Positions 1-8,818 of a stretch of DNA of 64,000 nt are shown here, piece after piece. The notes beneath the pieces are model-generated. The model worked only from the letters and a program-made list of their open reading frames with translations. It had not been told where the DNA came from and did no database searches. The position numbers and the translations under genes were made by a program. Every line of letters begins with the position of its first letter. Within the stretch, counting starts at the first letter, position 1. The stretch is from Roseiarcus sp035606915 (GTDB lineage Bacteria; Pseudomonadota; Alphaproteobacteria; Rhizobiales; Beijerinckiaceae): assembly GCA_035606915.1 (NCBI GenBank), contig DATNDU010000057.1, positions 23,204-87,203 of the forward strand, given 5' to 3'.

Positions 1-770
1 TGAGCCACGAACTGCGCACGCCGCTCAACGCCATTCTCGGCTTCTCCGAGATCCTCGGCGACCCCGCGCTGGCCCCGGTCGACGCCGAGAAGCGCTTCGA
101 ATATGCGCGCATCATCCACAGTTCCGCCGATCATCTGCTGTCGGTGGTCAATCTGGTGCTCGACATGTCGAGGATCGAGGCCGGCAAGTTCGCCATTTGC
201 CCGGAGCCGCTGGAACTCTCGCCGCTGATTCGCGAATGCTGCGATATGCTGCGGTTGCGCGCCAATCGGGGCGATGTCGAGATCGTCGTCGCGCCGCTGT
301 CGGAGGGGCTGGAAATCGTCGCCGACAAGGGCGCGTGTCGGCAGATCATCGTCAACTTGTTGTCGAACGCCGTCAAATTCACGCCGCCGCGCGGCCGGGT
401 GATCGTCGAGGCGCGGGTCGAGGACGGCGTCGCCCGCATCTCCGTCACCGATACCGGCATCGGCGTCCGCCCGGATGATCTGCCGCGCCTTGGCGATCCT
501 TTCTTTCAGGTCAAGTCCGGCTATGATCGCAGCTTCGAGGGCGCCGGCCTCGGCTTGTCGCTGGTGCGCGGCCTCGTCGGCCTGCATGACGGCTCGCTGC
601 TGATGGAATCGGCGTTCGGGGTCGGCACGCGCGTCACCGCTTTGCTGCCGATGTCCATTCGCGCCGCGGCGCGGCGCGTCGTTTCGGCGCGGCTGGACAC
701 GGTTTCCGAATTGACCCTGCCGGCGCTCGCCCTGAGCGACGCGGCGCGGGAGGAGAGACGTAGTGCCTGA
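1..770 (+). CDS. Sensor histidine kinase, C-terminal part (5' end outside window)
   Basis: The open frame begins at base 3 and already lies in the dimerisation/phosphoacceptor helix, with the H-box SHELRTPLNAILGFSE. The ATPase domain follows: N-box (QIIVNLLSNAVKFTP), G1 box (DTGIG) and G2 box (GAGLGLSLVRG). It therefore autophosphorylates the H-box histidine and passes the phosphate to a response regulator that is not in this window. The SHELRTPLNAI form resembles PleC/DivJ-type alphaproteobacterial kinases, but the sensor domains are missing, so the signal is unknown. The last codons overlap the GTG start of the next gene by 8 bases, implying co-transcription. Confidence 0.9.
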   Translation, partial: SHELRTPLNAILGFSEILGDPALAPVDAEKRFEYARIIHSSADHLLSVVNLVLDMSRIEAGKFAICPEPLELSPLIRECCDMLRLRANRGDVEIVVAPLSEGLEIVADKGACRQIIVNLLSNAVKFTPPRGRVIVEARVEDGVARISVTDTGIGVRPDDLPRLGDPFFQVKSGYDRSFEGAGLGLSLVRGLVGLHDGSLLMESAFGVGTRVTALLPMSIRAAARRVVSARLDTVSELTLPALALSDAAREERRSA

Positions 771-1395
771 CGTTGCGGACCGCATTCGCCTGGAACCCAA
801 AATTCGTGTGGAACCGAAGATTCGCATGGAGCCCAGAGGGCGCTCGGAGCCCAAATCGCAAGGCAAGCCGAAGGCGCAACGGCGCGGCAAGCTCGCCTGG
901 CTGCGCGCCTTGGCGCCGAAGAAAAAGAGCACCGTCGCGGGCGCGGCGCTGGCGGCGATGATGATCGGCATCGTCGTCAACGCGCTGGCCTTGCAGCACG
1001 GCCGGCGGATTGCACTCGCTCCCGCGCCGACGGCGGTGGCGGCGATCAAGGCGCCGGCGCCTGCGGTTGCGCCCGTCGTTCGGCCCCCGGCGCCCGCCGT
1101 CGAGGTTCCGACGCCGGAGCCGCGTCCGGCGCCGACGACCTTGGCGCTCGCCCGCGCGCCGAAATCCGACGACGCCATCGCCGATTTCCTGCGCGCGCAG
1201 GCGCCGCAGAAGCGTCGGCTGACGCTTGCCGCGCAGGAGGCGCTGGCCAAGCTCGGCTTCTCGGTCAAGGCGACCGGCGGGCTTGATGCGCAAACCCGTG
1301 GCGCGCTGCGCGAATTCGAGAAATCGCACCACATGGCGGCCTCGAACGAAATTTCCGCCAAGCTCGTGCGCGCCCTCAAGGCGGCGGCGCGCTGA
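763..1395 (+). CDS. Peptidoglycan-binding domain protein, single-pass inner membrane
   Basis: A 210-residue protein with a GTG start overlapping the kinase stop. The first 45 residues are basic and contain a degenerate charged repeat of the form RxEPK. A membrane segment follows at about residues 55-77 (GAALAAMMIGIVVNALAL), then an Ala/Pro-rich spacer to about residue 135. The C-terminal 60 residues match a PG_binding_1 fold (LAAQEALAKLGF, then GLDAQTRGALREFEKSH). It probably anchors to the inner membrane and contacts the cell wall. Linkage to a histidine kinase suggests an envelope-related signalling or structural role, which is inference. Confidence 0.72.
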   Translation: MPDVADRIRLEPKIRVEPKIRMEPRGRSEPKSQGKPKAQRRGKLAWLRALAPKKKSTVAGAALAAMMIGIVVNALALQHGRRIALAPAPTAVAAIKAPAPAVAPVVRPPAPAVEVPTPEPRPAPTTLALARAPKSDDAIADFLRAQAPQKRRLTLAAQEALAKLGFSVKATGGLDAQTRGALREFEKSHHMAASNEISAKLVRALKAAAR

Positions 1396-1398
1396 GCC

Positions 1399-1734
1399 TT
1401 GCGACTGCGCACCGACATCTGGGTGGCGGCCTACATGCGCACGATCGAGGTCGGCGGCGGCTTCGCCACGCTGAGGCGGCGCGGCGCGGCGGAGGCCGGG
1501 GCGGTGTTCGTCGTGCTCGACGCGCTCGACGGCCGCTGCGCGTTGTTCGCGCCGGGCCCTAGCGACGAGACGCTCGGCGAGCGCCGCTTTCTGCGCGCCC
1601 ATAAGGCCGAATGGGTCGATTCCGCCGAGGTCTCGGCGCGGTTGGAGCGTGAGGCCAAACGCGACCCCGACCTGTGGATCGTCGACGTCGAACGCCGGGA
1701 TGGCGAACCCGGCCTCGATGTGCTCGACGGCTAA
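1399..1734 (+). CDS. DUF1491 family protein
   Basis: A 111-residue soluble protein. It matches the alphaproteobacterial DUF1491 family in length and in its start (RLRTDIWVAAYMRTIE), its middle (AAEAGAVFVVLDALDG) and its end (RDPDLWIVDVE). The start is TTG, 3 bases after the preceding stop, so it belongs to the same transcription unit. The family has no established function that I know of. It is convergent with the extensin-like gene, with only 3 bases between the stops and no visible terminator. Confidence 0.72.
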   Translation: MRLRTDIWVAAYMRTIEVGGGFATLRRRGAAEAGAVFVVLDALDGRCALFAPGPSDETLGERRFLRAHKAEWVDSAEVSARLEREAKRDPDLWIVDVERRDGEPGLDVLDG

Positions 1735-1737
1735 GCC

Positions 1738-2682
1738 TTAGTCGTCGCCGGATGCGTCGCTGGCGCCGGTCGGCGTGCGGTCGATATCGCCTTCGGCCGG
1801 GAGCACCGGCGAGACGAGCCGCGTCTCCTGCTGCCCGACTGCTGCCGGGAAAGCGAAATTCGGCCCGTGCAAATCGACGGGAGCGGAAGCGAAAGCCGGC
1901 GCGGCGCGGCGCGGGCGGGCGCTGGAGACGTCCATCGGCTCCTCGACGTCGGGCGCCGGCGGCAGGCCGTCCGGCTGGGCCGGCGGGGGCGGCAGATCGT
2001 GCGCCGGCCGCGGGCGGCAATAGCGCCGGGGGCCGGTGTTGGTGCGCCCGTGCATCGCCAGATCGAGATGGAAATGATTGTAGTGGAATCGATCGGCGCC
2101 GGGCGCCAGCACGGTGGTGAACAGGCCGCAGGCGCCGCCTTCCGCCTCACGCAGAAACGCCGCCTCCTGGGCGCCGGCGGCCCCCCAGTCGCGGACGATG
2201 ACGATTTTGCGGCCGTCCGCCAAGACGAAGCCGGAAACGTCGACGGCGTTGCCAAAGGCGTGCTCGGAGAGGCGGCGGCCGGCCATATTGTCGATGCTGC
2301 GGCAGGAATAGGCGCCGAAGACGTCGAGTTCGCTCACCGGGACGCCGAATCGCGCCATCGCCGCCGGCTGCACCACCGAATCGAGCCAGTCGTTGAGCGC
2401 CGCGACCATCGGGCAATCCATCACAACCGCCTTGTCGAGCGGGATCGCGCCATCCTTCAGCGCCGCGACGCGCAACGGATGCTCCATGCCGCAGGTTCCC
2501 GGCCCGTCGATGGACGAGAGCGCGCGCAGCGAGGCCGACGGCCGCACGCGGCCCTCGGCGAGGCAGACCTTTTCGGCCTGGCCGCGCCACGCCGCGCGCT
2601 CCTCGCGCTGAAACAGACCGCAGCCCGCCAGGGTGAGCAGGATCAGTCCAAGGGCTGCAATTGGCCGAACGCAACGCGCCAT
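1738..2682 (-). CDS. Extensin-like C-terminal domain lipoprotein
   Basis: An exported lipoprotein of about 314 residues. From ATG at 2682 it begins MARCVRPIAALGLILLTLAGC, a signal peptide ending in an LAGC lipobox. A TTG five codons upstream is possible but gives a worse signal peptide. The body matches the extensin-like C-terminal family (PF06904), whose fold is related to M15/MepA cell-wall peptidases: the metal-ligand blocks SEHAFGNAVDVSGF and YNHFHLDLAMHG are both present. A Pro/Ala-rich tail follows. A peptidoglycan-hydrolase role in the periplasm is the family expectation, not shown here. Confidence 0.8.
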   Translation of the reverse strand: MARCVRPIAALGLILLTLAGCGLFQREERAAWRGQAEKVCLAEGRVRPSASLRALSSIDGPGTCGMEHPLRVAALKDGAIPLDKAVVMDCPMVAALNDWLDSVVQPAAMARFGVPVSELDVFGAYSCRSIDNMAGRRLSEHAFGNAVDVSGFVLADGRKIVIVRDWGAAGAQEAAFLREAEGGACGLFTTVLAPGADRFHYNHFHLDLAMHGRTNTGPRRYCRPRPAHDLPPPPAQPDGLPPAPDVEEPMDVSSARPRRAAPAFASAPVDLHGPNFAFPAAVGQQETRLVSPVLPAEGDIDRTPTGASDASGDD

Positions 2683-2792
2683 TCCCACAAATTGCAATTG
2701 TTTTCTAAAGGAATACTGAACCCTGCGCGCCTTTTTTGAGCCCCGATCGCCGGCTACCGCGCAACCTGCGGCGGACTCGGGCGAGGCGGCGG

Positions 2793-3446
2793 ATGAACGG
2801 CGGCGGGTGGCGCTTCGGCCTTTTGGCGCTTGCTTTGGTCTGGCTCTATGCGGGCACGGCCCTGGCCCATCCGCATGTCTGGGTGACGGTGCGCAGCCAT
2901 GTCGAATTCACGCCGCAGGGCGAGGTCGGGGCGATCGTCCATGACTGGGTGTTCGACGAGATGTATTCCGCCTACGCCACCCAGGGGCTGGCCCCCAAGG
3001 GGCAATTGGCGACGCGCGCCATCTTCGCCCCGCTGGCGCGCGAGAACGCCGGCCGGCTCGCTACCGTCGGCTATTACACGACGCTCAAGATCGACGGAAA
3101 GACGATGGCCTTCGCCCCGGTGAGAGAATATTGGATGGAGGAGCGGCCGGACCATCTGTTGACTTTCCATGTCCGGCTCAACCTGAAAACACCGGAGCCG
3201 ATCCGCCGCTTCGGTTCGTTGATGGTCGCCGATCCCGAATATTTCATCGACTTCGAGTTCGACGCGCCGCCGAACGGCATCGTGCTCGACCATGCGCCGG
3301 TGGGTTGCTCGGATTCGCTGACCAAGCCGAAGCCGCTCCAAACCGGCGATAAGCTGAAGCTCAGCGAATCGTTCTTCACCAACCTCTCGCCGGGGAGCAA
3401 TTTCGGCTTCAAGATGGCGAGCGTCGTGATCCTGGCGTGCCCATGA
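2793..3446 (+). CDS. DUF1007 family periplasmic protein, partner of NicO transporter
   Basis: From ATG 2793 the protein opens with a Sec signal peptide (GLLALALVWLYAGTALA) and the mature part starts HPHVWVTVRSHVEF, the hallmark of DUF1007. An in-frame GTG at 2736 would add 19 Arg-rich residues before the signal peptide and is less likely. The family is usually encoded beside a NicO/RcnA-type metal permease, and here the stop overlaps that permease in ATGA. Its His-rich mature N-terminus could bind a transition metal. Upstream, at 2690-2699, lies a perfect 10-bp palindrome (AATTGCAATT) between this gene and the divergent lipoprotein gene. Confidence 0.8.
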   Translation: MNGGGWRFGLLALALVWLYAGTALAHPHVWVTVRSHVEFTPQGEVGAIVHDWVFDEMYSAYATQGLAPKGQLATRAIFAPLARENAGRLATVGYYTTLKIDGKTMAFAPVREYWMEERPDHLLTFHVRLNLKTPEPIRRFGSLMVADPEYFIDFEFDAPPNGIVLDHAPVGCSDSLTKPKPLQTGDKLKLSESFFTNLSPGSNFGFKMASVVILACP

Positions 3447-4480
3447 AACGGCTGGCGCTTGCGGTCGCCTCGGCGCTGTGGCCGGCGGCGGCGAGCGCTG
3501 CGGCGATGCGCCGGCCGTTCGAGGTCGGCGGCGGCGAAGGCGGCGGCGCCTATGGCGGCTGGACCGGCTGGCTGCTCGAAGCGCAATCGCGCCTGACCCA
3601 CACGATGGCGCTCGACCTGCACGCCATCCCGCACAGCCACGCGGCGTTCGCCGCGCTGATCGGCGCCGGTTTCGTCTATGGCGTCGCCCACGCCGCCGGC
3701 CCCGGCCACGGCAAGGCGGTGATCGCCTCCTACATGATGGCCAATGAATCGGCGCTGCGGCGCGGCATCGTGCTGGCGCTGCTCGCCGCCGTCCTGCAAG
3801 GGGCGGTGGCGGTGGCCATCGTCGGCGTCGCTGCGATACTGCTCAACGCCACCGCCGACCGCATGAACGCCATTGCCGACGCGCTGGCGAGCGCCAGCTA
3901 TCTCGGCGTCGCCGGCATCGGTGCGTGGCTCGCCTGGAAGAAGGGGTTGGCGCTGGCGCGCGTCGTGCGCGCCTATTTCGGCCGCCGCGCGGCGCTCGCC
4001 AGCGGCGCGCTGTTCGCCGGCGCGCCCTGGGCGGCGGCGACGGCGCTCGCCGGCGGCGGTGGATTCCGGGCCGGCGAACCCGGGGCGCTCGAAACCGTCG
4101 CGGGCGACGACTGCGGCCATCTGCACGCCCCCGATCCGCGCACGCTCGGCGCCGGGTTCTCCTGGCGGGCGGCGCTGTCGACGGTGGCGGCGGCCGGAGC
4201 GCGGCCGTGCTCGGGCTCGCTGCTGATCCTGGTGTTCGCGTTGGCGCAGGGGTTGTTCGTCGTCGGCGTGGCGGCGGTGGCGGCGGTGTCGGTGGGCACG
4301 GCGATCACCACCGGCGCGCTCGCCTCGCTCGCCGTGTTCGCCAAGGGGCTGGCGGTGAAATTCGCCGCTGGCGAGGACACGCGCGTCGCGCTGGTGGCGC
4401 GGGTCTGCGAACTCGCGGCCGCGCTGGCGGTGCTGGCCTTTGGGCTGGCGATGTTCTTCGCCACGCGCGGCGGCGCGTGA
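3443..4480 (+). CDS. NicO/RcnA-family nickel/cobalt (or other divalent metal) transporter
   Basis: A 345-residue integral membrane protein. After a signal-like first helix it carries HAAGPGHGKAVIASYMMANE, the characteristic metal-motif region of the NicO family. A second conserved block (AAGARPCSGSLLILVFALAQGL) is near the C-terminus, and about six hydrophobic helices can be seen. A Gly-rich stretch follows the first helix, and a His-containing acidic loop (DDCGHLHAPDPRT) sits between helices. It is translationally coupled to the DUF1007 gene by a 4-base overlap. The metal and the direction of transport cannot be read from sequence. DUF1007/NicO pairs have been linked to nickel, cobalt and zinc. 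Confidence 0.85.
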   Translation: MKRLALAVASALWPAAASAAAMRRPFEVGGGEGGGAYGGWTGWLLEAQSRLTHTMALDLHAIPHSHAAFAALIGAGFVYGVAHAAGPGHGKAVIASYMMANESALRRGIVLALLAAVLQGAVAVAIVGVAAILLNATADRMNAIADALASASYLGVAGIGAWLAWKKGLALARVVRAYFGRRAALASGALFAGAPWAAATALAGGGGFRAGEPGALETVAGDDCGHLHAPDPRTLGAGFSWRAALSTVAAAGARPCSGSLLILVFALAQGLFVVGVAAVAAVSVGTAITTGALASLAVFAKGLAVKFAAGEDTRVALVARVCELAAALAVLAFGLAMFFATRGGA

Positions 4481-4515
4481 TGGCGCCGCTGCGCGCGCCG
4501 GTATAGAGACCGCGC

Positions 4516-5514
4516 ATGATTTTCTGGCTCGACGTCGCCGCCTTCGCACTGAAGGCGCTCATCCTGGTGCTCGCGGTCGCCGCGGCGGCGTTTCTCGTCG
4601 CGCGTGCGGCGCGCAGCGGCCGCGAGGAGCCCGACAAGATCGAGATGGAGCGGCTCGACGCGCGTTGGCGCGCCCGCGATGTCCGCCTCGGCGCCGCGTT
4701 CCTCAACAAAAAGCAGCGCAAAGCGCATTTGAAGGCCGCCAAGAAAGCCCGGAAGCTGGCGGCCAATTCGCCGTCGCCCGAGGCGCGCGTCTTCGTGCTC
4801 GATTTCAAGGGCGACATGCGCGCTTCGGCGGCCGACCGGCTGGGGCGCGAGATCGACGCCGTGCTGAGTCTGGCGCGGCCAGAGAGCGATGAGGTGGTGC
4901 TGCGGCTCGAAAGCCCCGGCGGCACGGTGACCGGCTACGGCCTCGCGGCGGCGCGCTTGCAACGGCTGCGTGCGGCGCGGGTGAAACTGACGGTGTGCGT
5001 CGATCAGGTGGCGGCCAGCGGCGGCTACATGATGGCGGCGGCCGCCGACCGCATCGTCGCCGCGCCGTTCGCGATGATTGGCTCGATCGGCGTCGTCGCC
5101 CAGATCCCCAATTTCAACCGCGCTCTGAAGAAGAACGACATTGACGTCGAAGTGATGACGTCGGGCGAGTTCAAGCGCAGCGTGTCGATATTCGGCGAGA
5201 TCACGCCAGCGGGCCGCGAGCATTTTCAGGGCAAGCTCGAAGAGACGCACGACGCCTTCAAGCGCATGGTGGCGGACCTCAGGCCGAAAGTCGCCATCGC
5301 CGAGGTCGGCAACGGCGACGTCTGGCTCGCCCGCGACGCGCTGGCGCTCGGCCTCGTCGACGAGATCTGCGTCAGCGACGACTATCTCTATCGCCAGCGC
5401 GACCGGGCGGCGGTCTACCTGATAAAGAGCCATGAGGCCAAACCGATGCTGCGCCAGTGGCTTGACCGGCTAGGCGTGGCGGTGGCCGTGCGCTTGGCGC
5501 GGCTGTGGCGGTGA
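4516..5514 (+). CDS. sohB: SohB-type inner-membrane protease (peptidase S49)
   Basis: A 332-residue S49 signal-peptide-peptidase-family serine protease. An N-terminal membrane helix (residues about 8-28) and a charged linker precede the protease domain from about residue 92 (VFVLDFKGDMRAS). The Ser nucleophile lies in VAASGGYMMAAAADRI, and the catalytic Lys is probably in SGEFKRSVS. The length matches the short SohB form rather than the double-domain SppA. The gene is 35 bases after the transporter stop, but no functional link to it is evident. A stem-loop with a T-run follows at 5577-5599. Confidence 0.85.
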   Translation: MIFWLDVAAFALKALILVLAVAAAAFLVARAARSGREEPDKIEMERLDARWRARDVRLGAAFLNKKQRKAHLKAAKKARKLAANSPSPEARVFVLDFKGDMRASAADRLGREIDAVLSLARPESDEVVLRLESPGGTVTGYGLAAARLQRLRAARVKLTVCVDQVAASGGYMMAAAADRIVAAPFAMIGSIGVVAQIPNFNRALKKNDIDVEVMTSGEFKRSVSIFGEITPAGREHFQGKLEETHDAFKRMVADLRPKVAIAEVGNGDVWLARDALALGLVDEICVSDDYLYRQRDRAAVYLIKSHEAKPMLRQWLDRLGVAVAVRLARLWR

Positions 5515-5576
5515 GCGAAAAGCTCGCCGGCGAGGGCGCGCGATTGTTTAGCGCAAGCCGCGATGTTTGGGTTTTT

Positions 5577-5599
5577 TTGCCGCGCGGCGGCAAGTTTTT
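5577..5599 (+). terminator. Rho-independent terminator after sohB
   Basis: A perfect 7-bp stem (TTGCCGC / GCGGCAA) with a 3-base loop is followed by GTTTTTC. It sits 62 bases after the sohB stop and well upstream of fabA. A run of seven T precedes it, so it could also stop antisense transcription. Confidence 0.5.
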
Positions 5600-5735
5600 C
5601 GCGCCGCGTGCTGGGCTTCCCATAGGGTTTTGGCGCCGCCGGCGCGAAGGGGGGCCGCGACCGGCTTTCGGCGCCCTCGCCCCTGTGCTACGCAGGCCGC
5701 GATCGCCGGGCGCACGGGGGCGGATGCGAAAAGAC

Positions 5736-6257
5736 ATGGCGGAACGCAAATCACGATTCGAATACGAGGAACTGCTCGCCTGCGGGCGCGGGGAAATGTT
5801 CGGCCCCGGCAACCCCCAGTTGCCGCTGCCGCCGATGCTGATGTTCGACCGGATCTCGCAGATCTCGGAGACCGGCGGCGCGCACGGCAAGGGGTTCGCG
5901 CGCGCGGAGTTCGACATCAAGCCCGACCAGTGGTTTTTCGGTTGCCATTTCAAAGGCGATCCGGTGATGCCGGGTTGCCTCGGCCTGGATGCGCTGTGGC
6001 AGATGACGGGCTTTTTCCTCGGCTGGCTGGGCCTGACGGGCCGCGGCCGGGCGCTCGGCGTCGGCGAGGTGAAGCTCACCGACCAGGTGCTGCCGAGCGC
6101 CAAGAAGATTCTCTACGGCGTCGACATCAAGCGCGTCTTCAAGGGCAAGCTCAATCTCGCGGTCGCCGACGGTTGGCTGGAGACGGACGGCAAGCGGATG
6201 TATGAGGTCGCCAACATGCGCGTCGGCCTGATCGGCGCCGGGGCCGGCGGCGCCTGA
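5736..6257 (+). CDS. fabA: 3-hydroxydecanoyl-ACP dehydratase/isomerase
   Basis: A 173-residue protein, the usual FabA length. It catalyses dehydration of 3-hydroxydecanoyl-ACP and isomerisation of trans-2 to cis-3-decenoyl-ACP, the branch point to unsaturated fatty acids. The active-site His lies in FFGCHFKGDPVMPGCLGLDA, with the partner Asp in LGLDALWQMTGFF. The ATG at 5736 (MAERKSRFEYEELLACG) fits the family. The open frame runs upstream to 5505, but that extension is Arg-rich and crosses the sohB terminator. It is the first gene of fabA-fabB-fabI, the standard order in Rhizobiales. Confidence 0.95.
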   Translation: MAERKSRFEYEELLACGRGEMFGPGNPQLPLPPMLMFDRISQISETGGAHGKGFARAEFDIKPDQWFFGCHFKGDPVMPGCLGLDALWQMTGFFLGWLGLTGRGRALGVGEVKLTDQVLPSAKKILYGVDIKRVFKGKLNLAVADGWLETDGKRMYEVANMRVGLIGAGAGGA

Positions 6258-6282
6258 CCGCGACCTATTCTGGGAGGTATTC

Positions 6283-7506
6283 ATGACCCGCGTCGTCGTC
6301 ACCGGCATGGGCGTTGTCTCGTCTATCGGCAACAACACCCAGGAAGTGCTGGCGAGCCTGCATTCGGCGCGCTCCGGGATCAGCCGCGCCGACAAATACG
6401 CCGACCTCGGCTTCCGCAGCCAGGTGCAGGGCGCCCCGACGCTCGACCCGGAGGGCATCGTCGACCGCCGCGCCTTGCGCTTCGAGGGCGGCGGCGCCGC
6501 CTGGAACCATGTCGCCATGGAGCAAGCGATTCGCGACGGCGGGCTGGAGGCGAGCGACGTCTCCAATGAGCGCACCGGCATCATCATGGGTTCGGGCGGC
6601 CCGTCGACGCGCGCCATCGTCGAGGCCGCCGACATCACGCGCAGCAAGGGGCCGAAGCGAGTCGGGCCCTACGGCGTGCCGAAGTCCATGTCCTCGACGG
6701 CGAGCGCGACGCTCGCCACCTGGTTCAAGATCAAGGGCGTCAGCTATTCGATCTCCTCGGCCTGCGCGACCTCGAACCATTGCATCGGGGCCGCCTACGA
6801 GCACATCCTGTACGGCAAGCAGGACACGATGTTCGCCGGCGGCTGCGAGGAACTCGACTGGACGCTCTCGGTGCTGTTCGACGCCATGGGGGCGATGTCG
6901 TCGCGCTACAACGAGACGCCGGAAAAGGCGTCCCGCGCCTATGACAAGAACCGCGACGGCTTCGTCATCTCCGGCGGCGCCGGCGTGCTGGTGCTGGAGA
7001 ATTTGGAGCACGCGAAGGCGCGCGGCGCGCGCATCCTTGGCGAGATCGTCGGTTATGGCGCGACCTCGGACGGCGTCGACATGGTGGCGCCGAGCGGCGA
7101 GGGCGCGGCGCGCTGCATGCGCCAGGCCCTCGCCAACGTGAAGGTTCCGATCGACTACATCAACCCGCACGCGACCTCGACGCCGGTCGGCGATCTCAAG
7201 GAAATCGAGGCGATTCGCGCCGTGTTCGGCAATGGCGAGACATGCCCGCCGATCTCGGCCACCAAGTCGTTGACCGGCCATTCGCAGGGCGCGACTGGCG
7301 CACACGAGGCGATCTATTCGCTGCTGATGATGCAGAACGGCTTCATCTGCGAGAGCGCCAATATCGAGGAACTCGATCCCGCCTTCGCGGATATGCCGAT
7401 CTTGCGCGCGCGGCGCGACAACGCCTCGCTGCGGGCAGTGCTGTCCAATTCCTTCGGCTTCGGCGGCGCCAACGCGACGCTGGTTTTCAAGCACGTCGAC
7501 GCATGA
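6283..7506 (+). CDS. fabB: 3-oxoacyl-ACP synthase I
   Basis: A 407-residue condensing enzyme that elongates unsaturated acyl-ACPs after FabA. The thiolase-fold triad is visible: Cys in SISSACATSNHCIG, His in NPHATSTPVGDLKEIEA and His in SLTGHSQGATGAHEAIYS. The Gly-rich C-terminus (NSFGFGGANATLVF) is canonical. The ATG at 6283 is preceded by GGGAGG at a proper distance, 25 bases after fabA. The stop overlaps the fabI start in ATGA, so the two are translationally coupled. Confidence 0.95.
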   Translation: MTRVVVTGMGVVSSIGNNTQEVLASLHSARSGISRADKYADLGFRSQVQGAPTLDPEGIVDRRALRFEGGGAAWNHVAMEQAIRDGGLEASDVSNERTGIIMGSGGPSTRAIVEAADITRSKGPKRVGPYGVPKSMSSTASATLATWFKIKGVSYSISSACATSNHCIGAAYEHILYGKQDTMFAGGCEELDWTLSVLFDAMGAMSSRYNETPEKASRAYDKNRDGFVISGGAGVLVLENLEHAKARGARILGEIVGYGATSDGVDMVAPSGEGAARCMRQALANVKVPIDYINPHATSTPVGDLKEIEAIRAVFGNGETCPPISATKSLTGHSQGATGAHEAIYSLLMMQNGFICESANIEELDPAFADMPILRARRDNASLRAVLSNSFGFGGANATLVFKHVDA

Positions 7507-8306
7507 TTTGCGAACTGATGAAGGGCAAGCGCGGCCTCATTATGGGGGTCGCCAACGATCATTCGATCGCCTGGGGGATCGCGCGCAAACTGCGCGCCGC
7601 CGGCGCGGAGCTGGCGTTCAGCTATCAGGGCGAGGCGCTCGGCAAGCGGGTGACGCCGCTCGCCGCCAGCCTCGGCTCGAAGCTGGTGCTGCCCTGCGAC
7701 GTCGAGGACATCGTTTCGGTCGACGCGCTGTTCGAGCGCCTCGGCGCCGAATGGGAGACGTTCGACTTCCTCGTTCATTGCATCGGCTTCTCGGACCGCA
7801 ACGAGCTTAAGGGCCGCTATGTCGACACCACGCGCGCCAATTTTCAGCGCACGCTGACGATCTCGGCGTTCTCCTTCACCGAGCTTGCCAAGCGCGCCGC
7901 GGAGCGGATGCCGAACGGCGGCGGCCTGTTGACGCTGACCTTCGGCGGCTCGACGCGGGTGATGCCGAACTACAACGTGATGGGCATCGCCAAGGCGGCG
8001 CTGGAGGCGAGCGTGCGTTATCTGGCCGCCGATTTCGGGCCGGCGGGCATCAGGGTCAACGCCATCTCGGCGGGGCCGATCCGCACGCTTGCGGGCGCCG
8101 GCATCGGCGACGCGCGCGCCATGTTCAACTACCAGCGCGACCATTCGCCTCTGCGCAAGACCGTCACCATCGACGAGGTCGGCGGCGCGGCGCTCTATCT
8201 TTTGAGCGAGCTGTCGTCGGGCGTCACCGGCGAGGTGCATTACGTCGACGCCGGCTACAACATCATCTCGATGCCGCGGCCCGAGGCCATCAAGAACGGA
8301 GGCTGA
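7503..8306 (+). CDS. fabI: Enoyl-ACP reductase (NADH)
   Basis: A 267-residue short-chain dehydrogenase-type enoyl-ACP reductase that completes the fatty acid elongation cycle. The FabI start MKGKRGLIMGVANDHSIAWG gives the nucleotide-binding loop. The catalytic pair is spaced Tyr-x6-Lys in NYNVMGIAKAALEASVRY, and the substrate loop (SAGPIRTLAGAGIGD) is intact. I chose ATG 7503, which overlaps the fabB stop. Longer upstream frames run inside fabB and are spurious. Confidence 0.95.
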   Translation: MICELMKGKRGLIMGVANDHSIAWGIARKLRAAGAELAFSYQGEALGKRVTPLAASLGSKLVLPCDVEDIVSVDALFERLGAEWETFDFLVHCIGFSDRNELKGRYVDTTRANFQRTLTISAFSFTELAKRAAERMPNGGGLLTLTFGGSTRVMPNYNVMGIAKAALEASVRYLAADFGPAGIRVNAISAGPIRTLAGAGIGDARAMFNYQRDHSPLRKTVTIDEVGGAALYLLSELSSGVTGEVHYVDAGYNIISMPRPEAIKNGG

Positions 8307-8308
8307 GT

Positions 8309-8794
8309 TTGGACGCCGATCTCGCCCGCATCGCGTTGCAGGAACAGCGGCTGCGTTTCGACCTGTTCGACCCGGAGACGGCTTGGAAGCTGGCGCTGGT
8401 CTTGCGCGCGGACGGCGCGAGCCGCCAGGCGCCGATCGTCGCCGTGGTCGAGACCTGGGCGCTCAGGCTCGCCGCCTTCGCGCTGCCCGGCGCGACGGAC
8501 GACAATTTCGATTGGGTGCGCCGCAAGATCAACGTCGTGCGGCGCTTCGAGCGCTCGTCCTACGCCATCGGGCTGCAACTGGCCGCCGCCGGAGAGACGC
8601 TCGCCGATCTCGGCGCGCTGCCGCCACGCGATTACGCCGTATTTGGCGGCGCGTTCCCGATCTTCGTGCGCGGCGCCGGCTGCATCGGCGCGGTCGCGGT
8701 CTCCGGCCTGCCGCAGCGCGACGACCACAAGATGGTCACCGCGGCGTTGGCGCGCGTGCTCGGTCAGGATCTCGCCGACGCGGCGCTCGACTGA
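8309..8794 (+). CDS. Heme-degrading domain (HbpS-like/UPF0303) protein
   Basis: A 161-residue protein with a TTG start just 2 bases after fabI and an AACGGAGG ribosome site overlapping the fabI end. It matches the UPF0303 branch of the HbpS/GlcG fold: a long first helix (LARIALQEQRLRFDLF), a middle block (DDNFDWVRRKINVVRRFERSSYA), and a final sheet with GAFPIFVRGAGCIGAVAVSGL. HbpS relatives bind heme or have been linked to redox sensing. The role beside fabI is unknown, though the spacing says it is part of the fab operon. Confidence 0.75.
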   Translation: MDADLARIALQEQRLRFDLFDPETAWKLALVLRADGASRQAPIVAVVETWALRLAAFALPGATDDNFDWVRRKINVVRRFERSSYAIGLQLAAAGETLADLGALPPRDYAVFGGAFPIFVRGAGCIGAVAVSGLPQRDDHKMVTAALARVLGQDLADAALD

Positions 8795-8811
8795 AAGGCG
8801 CGCGCGCCTTT
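8794..8811. terminator. Bidirectional terminator between convergent genes
   Basis: An 18-base perfect palindrome (AAAGGCGCG / CGCGCCTTT) sits exactly between the stops of the HbpS-like gene (+) and malate synthase (-). It gives a strong G+C-rich stem with A and T flanks on both strands. The T-tract is only three bases, so termination strength is uncertain. Confidence 0.5.
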
Positions 8812-8818
8812 ATCTGGC

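Noticed and set aside
3973..5433. Long minus-strand frames opposite the NicO transporter and sohB
   Set aside because: Low-complexity Arg/Ala/Gln composition and complete overlap with recognised genes.
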